NCBI RefSeq assembly: GCF_002925905.1
Contig: NZ_PRDB01000007.1
Span: forward strand, 1-64,000
Length of the DNA stretch: 64,000 nucleotides
DNA from: Klebsiella michiganensis
GTDB lineage: Bacteria > Pseudomonadota > Gammaproteobacteria > Enterobacterales > Enterobacteriaceae
Direction of reading: 5' to 3'
This document shows positions 60,834 through 64,000 of the stretch, piece by piece. Positions within the stretch are counted from its first letter, which is position 1. Every line of letters begins with the position of its first letter. The translations under genes were made by a program, and so were the position numbers. The notes beneath the pieces are model-generated. The model was not told the DNA's origin. It ran no database searches and saw only the letters and a program-made list of their open reading frames with translations.

Positions 60834-61364
60834 ATGGATATTGCGCAACACCTGTCGGCAACGTTAAAAACGCTGCGCCAGCAGCGCGGCTGGAGCCTGT
60901 CGCGCCTGGCGGAAGAGACCGGCGTGTCGAAGGCCATGCTGGGCCAGATTGAACGCAACGAATCCAGCCCGACGGTAGCGACGTTATGGAAAATCGCCAC
61001 CGGGCTTAACGTGCCGTTTTCCGCCTTTATCGTTGCCGATGAGGCCGGTGAACCGACGGCATTTGATCCCCAGCAGCAGGCCATGGTGGTCACGCCGCTA
61101 TTCCCTTGGGACCCGGTGCTGCGCTTCGATCACTTCTCCATCACCCTGGCCCCGGGCGCGCTGAGTGAGTCAACGCCGCATGAGCAAGGGGTTATCGAAC
61201 ATGTGGTGGTGATTAGCGGCGTGCTGGATCTTTGCCTGCAGGACAGCTGGCAATCGCTGCAGCCAGGGGAAGGGCGGCGTTTCGCCGGCGATTTAGCGCA
61301 CGCCTATCGCAATAGCGGTGGGCAGACTGCCCATTTTCATTCGCTGATCCACTACCCGAAATAA
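60834..61364 (+). CDS. sutR: XRE-cupin regulator SutR (YdcN)
   Basis: 176 aa. N-terminal Xre HTH (about 8-62: LKTLRQQRGWSLSRLAEETGVSKAMLGQIERNESSPTVATLWKIA), then a C-terminal cupin (EHVVVISGVLDLCLQDSWQSLQPGEGRRFAGDLAHAYRN). E. coli YdcN, named SutR, was linked to sulfur-utilisation genes. The ATG follows GGGAGGTTGA. Divergent from ydcO, with palindromes between that fit autoregulation and control of ydcO. Confidence 0.92.
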   Translation: MDIAQHLSATLKTLRQQRGWSLSRLAEETGVSKAMLGQIERNESSPTVATLWKIATGLNVPFSAFIVADEAGEPTAFDPQQQAMVVTPLFPWDPVLRFDHFSITLAPGALSESTPHEQGVIEHVVVISGVLDLCLQDSWQSLQPGEGRRFAGDLAHAYRNSGGQTAHFHSLIHYPK

Positions 61365-61388
61365 AAAAGCCGCGAGTAAACTCGCGGC
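61361..61388 (-). terminator. Intrinsic terminator on the minus strand without a known gene
   Basis: Read leftwards: GCCGCGAG-TTTA-CTCGCGGC followed by TTTTTTATTTC, an excellent terminator. The plus-strand side has no T run, so it does not suit sutR. No minus-strand gene lies to its right before trhP, whose direction is opposite. Confidence 0.8.
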
Positions 61389-61612
61389 CAGGCAAATGAC
61401 TGAGACAACAAATCACAACGTGACGAGGAAAATCCGGAATACGTGATGACTCTATCCTCAGGCACTTTTTCTGGGAAATATCTTTTCCTTCAATGCTTTG
61501 CTAAAAACTGAAAATTCCTTCCGCGGCGGCGATGGAAAATGTTTTGGTCTGCGCCAGGTTCTGACTACAATAGCCGCCATTTCGACCCCCTATAATGGAT
61601 AACGACGAGCGT
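61389..61612 (-). ncRNA. Candidate small RNA locus ending at the orphan terminator
   Basis: The gap between sutR and trhP codes for no protein I can support. A leftward transcript starting within it would end at the terminator at 61361-61388 and be at most about 200 nt. I found no convincing -35/-10 pair and no match to a small RNA I know. The terminator alone supports this call. Confidence 0.25.
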
Positions 61613-63577
61613 ATGCGCCTGCAAAACCATCATCTTGAACTACTGAGTCCTGCCCGCGATGCCGGGATCGCCCGTGAAGCGATTTTACACGGCGCGGATG
61701 CGGTCTACATCGGCGGGCCGGGCTTTGGCGCGCGCCACAACGCCAGCAACAGCCTGAGCGATATCGCCGGTCTGGTACCGTTTGCCCATCGCTACGGCGC
61801 GAAAGTGTTCGTGACCCTGAACACCATTCTTCATGATGATGAGCTGGAGCCGGCGCAGCGCCTGATAACCGACCTGTATGAAACCGGCGTGGACGCGCTG
61901 ATTGTCCAGGATATGGGGGTCATGGAGCTGGATATTCCGCCGATTGAGCTGCACGCCAGCACCCAGTGCGATATCCGCAGCGTTGAGAAAGCGAAATTTC
62001 TCTCCGACGTCGGCTTCAGCCAAATCGTGCTCGCCCGCGAGCTGAATCTTCAGCAGATCAAAGCGATTTACGATAACACCGACGCGACCATTGAGTTCTT
62101 CATCCACGGCGCGCTGTGCGTGGCCTATTCCGGCCAGTGCAATATTTCCCATGCTCAGACCGGGCGCAGCGCCAACCGCGGCGACTGCTCGCAGGCCTGC
62201 CGTCTGCCCTATACCCTGAAAGATGACCAGGGCCGCGTGGTGGCGTATGAAAAGCACCTGCTGTCGATGAAAGACAACGATCAGACCGCCAACCTGGCCG
62301 CGCTGATCGATGCCGGGGTACGTTCCTTCAAGATTGAAGGCCGCTACAAAGATATGAGCTATGTGAAGAACATCACCGCGCACTATCGCCAGATGCTCGA
62401 CGCCATCATTGACGATCGCGGCGACCTGGCCCGCGCCTCGGCGGGGCGTACCGAACACTTCTTTGTTCCGTCAACGGATAAGACCTTCCATCGCGGCAGC
62501 ACCGACTATTTTGTCAACGCGCGCAAAGGCGATATTGGCGCGTTTGACTCGCCGAAGTTTATTGGTCTGCCGGTGGGGGAAGTCCTGAAAGTCGGTAAAG
62601 ATTTTCTCGACGTTGAGGTGAGCGAAACGCTGACCAACGGCGACGGCCTGAACGTGATGATCAAACGTGAAATCGTCGGCTTTCGCGCCAACACGGTGGA
62701 GAAAACCGGCGAAAACCGCTATCACGTATGGCCGAACGAGATGCCCGCGGATTTACACAAAGTGCGTCCGCATCAGCCGTTAAACCGCAACCTCGATCAT
62801 AACTGGCAGCAGGCGCTGCTGAAAACCTCCAGCGAGCGCCGCATCGCCGTCGATATCGAACTGAGCGGCTGGCAGGAGCAGCTGGTCCTGACGATGACCA
62901 GCGAAGAGGGCGTGAGCGTCACCCACACGCTGGACGGCGAGTTTGCCGAGGCGACCCAGGCGGAGAAAGCGCTGGCGAACCTGCGCGATGGCGTGGCGAA
63001 GCTCGGCCAGACCCTTTACTATTCGCGCAACGTTGAGATTAACCTGCCCGGCGCACTGTTCGTGCCAAACAGTCTGCTGAACCAGCTGCGCCGTGAAACG
63101 GCGGAAATGCTTGATGATGCGCGTCTGAAGGCCGTGGTGCGCGGCAGCCGCAAGCCGGTTTCGGTGCCGCCGCCGGTCTATCCGGAAACGCATCTGTCGT
63201 TTCTGGCTAACGTCTACAACCACAAAGCGCGCGAGTTTTATCAACGTTACGGCGTTCAGCTGATCGACGCCGCCTATGAAGCTCATGAAGAGAAGGGCGA
63301 CGTGCCGGTCATGATTACCAAGCACTGCCTGCGCTTTGCCTTCAACCTGTGTCCGAAACAGGCCAAAGGTTCGATTAAAAGCTGGAAAGCGACGCCAATG
63401 CAGCTGATCCACGGCGATGAAGTGCTGACGCTGAAGTTTGACTGCCGCCCATGCGAAATGCACGTGGTCGGTAAGATAAAAAACCATATCCTGAAAATGC
63501 CGCTGCCGGGCAGCATCGTGGCGTCCGTGAGTCCCGATGAGCTGATGAAAACCCTGCCGAAACGCAAGGGCGCCTGA
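61613..63577 (+). CDS. rlhA: tRNA/rRNA hydroxylase of the U32 family (TrhP/RlhA, YdcP)
   Basis: 654 aa. Peptidase-U32 family protein that with prephenate and iron-sulfur chemistry hydroxylates RNA (C2501 of 23S rRNA in E. coli; TrhP, tRNA U34, is its paralogue). The U32 signature is ATIEFFIHGALCVAYSGQCNISHAQTGRSANRGDCSQACRLPY (near 160-203), with the conserved Cys set and a further Cys in FAFNLCPKQ and FDCRPCEMHV. ATG 61613 places seven residues before LELLSPARD, as in E. coli. ATG 61595 lies inside a TATAAT (61591-61596) that may be the -10. Confidence 0.92.
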   Translation: MRLQNHHLELLSPARDAGIAREAILHGADAVYIGGPGFGARHNASNSLSDIAGLVPFAHRYGAKVFVTLNTILHDDELEPAQRLITDLYETGVDALIVQDMGVMELDIPPIELHASTQCDIRSVEKAKFLSDVGFSQIVLARELNLQQIKAIYDNTDATIEFFIHGALCVAYSGQCNISHAQTGRSANRGDCSQACRLPYTLKDDQGRVVAYEKHLLSMKDNDQTANLAALIDAGVRSFKIEGRYKDMSYVKNITAHYRQMLDAIIDDRGDLARASAGRTEHFFVPSTDKTFHRGSTDYFVNARKGDIGAFDSPKFIGLPVGEVLKVGKDFLDVEVSETLTNGDGLNVMIKREIVGFRANTVEKTGENRYHVWPNEMPADLHKVRPHQPLNRNLDHNWQQALLKTSSERRIAVDIELSGWQEQLVLTMTSEEGVSVTHTLDGEFAEATQAEKALANLRDGVAKLGQTLYYSRNVEINLPGALFVPNSLLNQLRRETAEMLDDARLKAVVRGSRKPVSVPPPVYPETHLSFLANVYNHKAREFYQRYGVQLIDAAYEAHEEKGDVPVMITKHCLRFAFNLCPKQAKGSIKSWKATPMQLIHGDEVLTLKFDCRPCEMHVVGKIKNHILKMPLPGSIVASVSPDELMKTLPKRKGA

Positions 63578-63588
63578 TAACGAAATCG

Positions 63589-63822
63589 CTACTGGTAGTG
63601 ATGCATTTTTGGTTTCCGCGCATTCTGCCAGTGGTGCTGCTCGCGCAGGTCGGAGGCGGCGTCTTCCGCCTGGCTGCGCAGCTCGTCGCTATCGGCTTCG
63701 TGCTGTAACTGCTGTTCGAGACTCTGTACCGGGAAGAAATCGTGTCCGTGCTGGCGGGCCAGCACGTGCCCGGAAAACAGGGCGCACGCCAGCAGTAATG
63801 TTGAAACGCTTCTTCTGAACAT
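63589..63822 (-). CDS. yncJ: Small exported protein YncJ (DUF2554)
   Basis: 77 aa from ATG 63822 (E. coli 76). Signal peptide MFRRSVSTLLLACALFSGHVLA, then a His-rich, charged mature part with the family block LQHEADSDELRSQAEDAASDLREQHHWQNARKP. A start four codons earlier (63834) is in frame, but GGAAAAAGAG fits the later ATG. Converges with the U32 gene, 11 nt apart. Function unknown. Confidence 0.9.
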   Translation of the reverse strand: MFRRSVSTLLLACALFSGHVLARQHGHDFFPVQSLEQQLQHEADSDELRSQAEDAASDLREQHHWQNARKPKMHHYQ

Positions 63823-63936
63823 CTCTTTTTCCATGCTATCGGCGAATGGGGCTACTATGCCAGGGGCTGGGTGAGATTATTACGTCGGTTGGCAAAGAAG
63901 CGAAAAGCCTTTGTCAGCATCGCCTGACGGATGGCG

Positions 63937-63966
63937 AAAAAAAGCCCGATGGTGTCGCCATCGGGC
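63937..63966 (-). terminator. Terminator of a leftward gene beyond the window
   Basis: Leftwards: GCCCGATGG-CGACA-CCATCGGGC followed by TTTTTTT. The last bases of the window read AAG GCC TGA on this strand, which may be the end (Lys-Ala-stop) of that gene. Confidence 0.85.
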
Positions 63967-64000
63967 CGAATAACATTACGTGACGGGCGGATCAGGCCTT

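Overview
This window is chromosomal DNA from a GC-rich enterobacterium. Gene content and order fit Klebsiella (K. oxytoca/aerogenes-type) or Raoultella. The backbone hrpA - ydcF - aldA - gapC - cybB - ydcJ(hglS) - opgD - rimL - ydcK - tehAB - ydcL - ydcO - ydcN(sutR) - ydcP(trhP) - yncJ follows the E. coli K-12 ydc region. Genes that K-12 lacks at this place are inserted at several points: a drug-efflux operon, a second type of glutamate dehydrogenase, frmRA, a quinate/protocatechuate module, a pepT paralogue and an orphan peptide-binding protein. I see no phage, insertion sequence, CRISPR array, tRNA or rRNA.

Positions 1-16.7 kb hold aromatic catabolism. The cut-off amine oxidase tynA makes phenylacetaldehyde from phenylethylamine. 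The complete phenylacetate island follows: paaZ leftwards, paaABCDEFGHIJK rightwards, then paaX-paaY and a small GFA protein. PaaX-type operators (TGATTC-N26/27-GAATCA) stand before paaA and paaX. Between paaK and paaX lies about 1 kb made of eight tandem 125-bp BIME/REP units.

Positions 16.7-33 kb hold azoR, hrpA, a marR-MFS-HlyD-OMF-O-methyltransferase operon with a 20-bp palindromic operator, glutamate dehydrogenase, ydcF, aldA, an intact gapC and a GNAT gene.

Positions 33-39.3 kb carry regulators and small genes: a LysR regulator, a GAF-GGDEF diguanylate cyclase, ydfZ with an FNR box, a LexA-controlled dinI/msgA-like gene followed by two unannotated tiny membrane-protein ORFs (54 and 24 codons), cybB, frmRA and a small exported protein.

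Positions 39.3-44.6 kb form a second aromatic module: a PQQ-dependent dehydrogenase of the glucose/quinate/shikimate family, a PcaQ-like LysR regulator, and pcaG/pcaH (protocatechuate 3,4-dioxygenase). A PcaQ-like palindrome lies upstream of pcaH.

Positions 44.6-64 kb hold hglS, a carboxylesterase, ycaC, opgD, rimL, ydcK, tehAB, a divergent pepT/dppA-like pair, ydcL, a DMT exporter with a divergent AraC regulator, ydcO and sutR sharing paired palindromes, trhP and yncJ. The window ends with the terminator of an unseen leftward gene.

The most interesting points are the SOS-controlled dinI-like/micro-ORF cluster (35.96-36.53 kb), the tandem BIME array with a second-order 506-bp duplication (13.68-14.69 kb), an intrinsic terminator on the minus strand with no gene feeding it (61.36 kb), and the clear operators tying the catabolic and efflux clusters to their own regulators.
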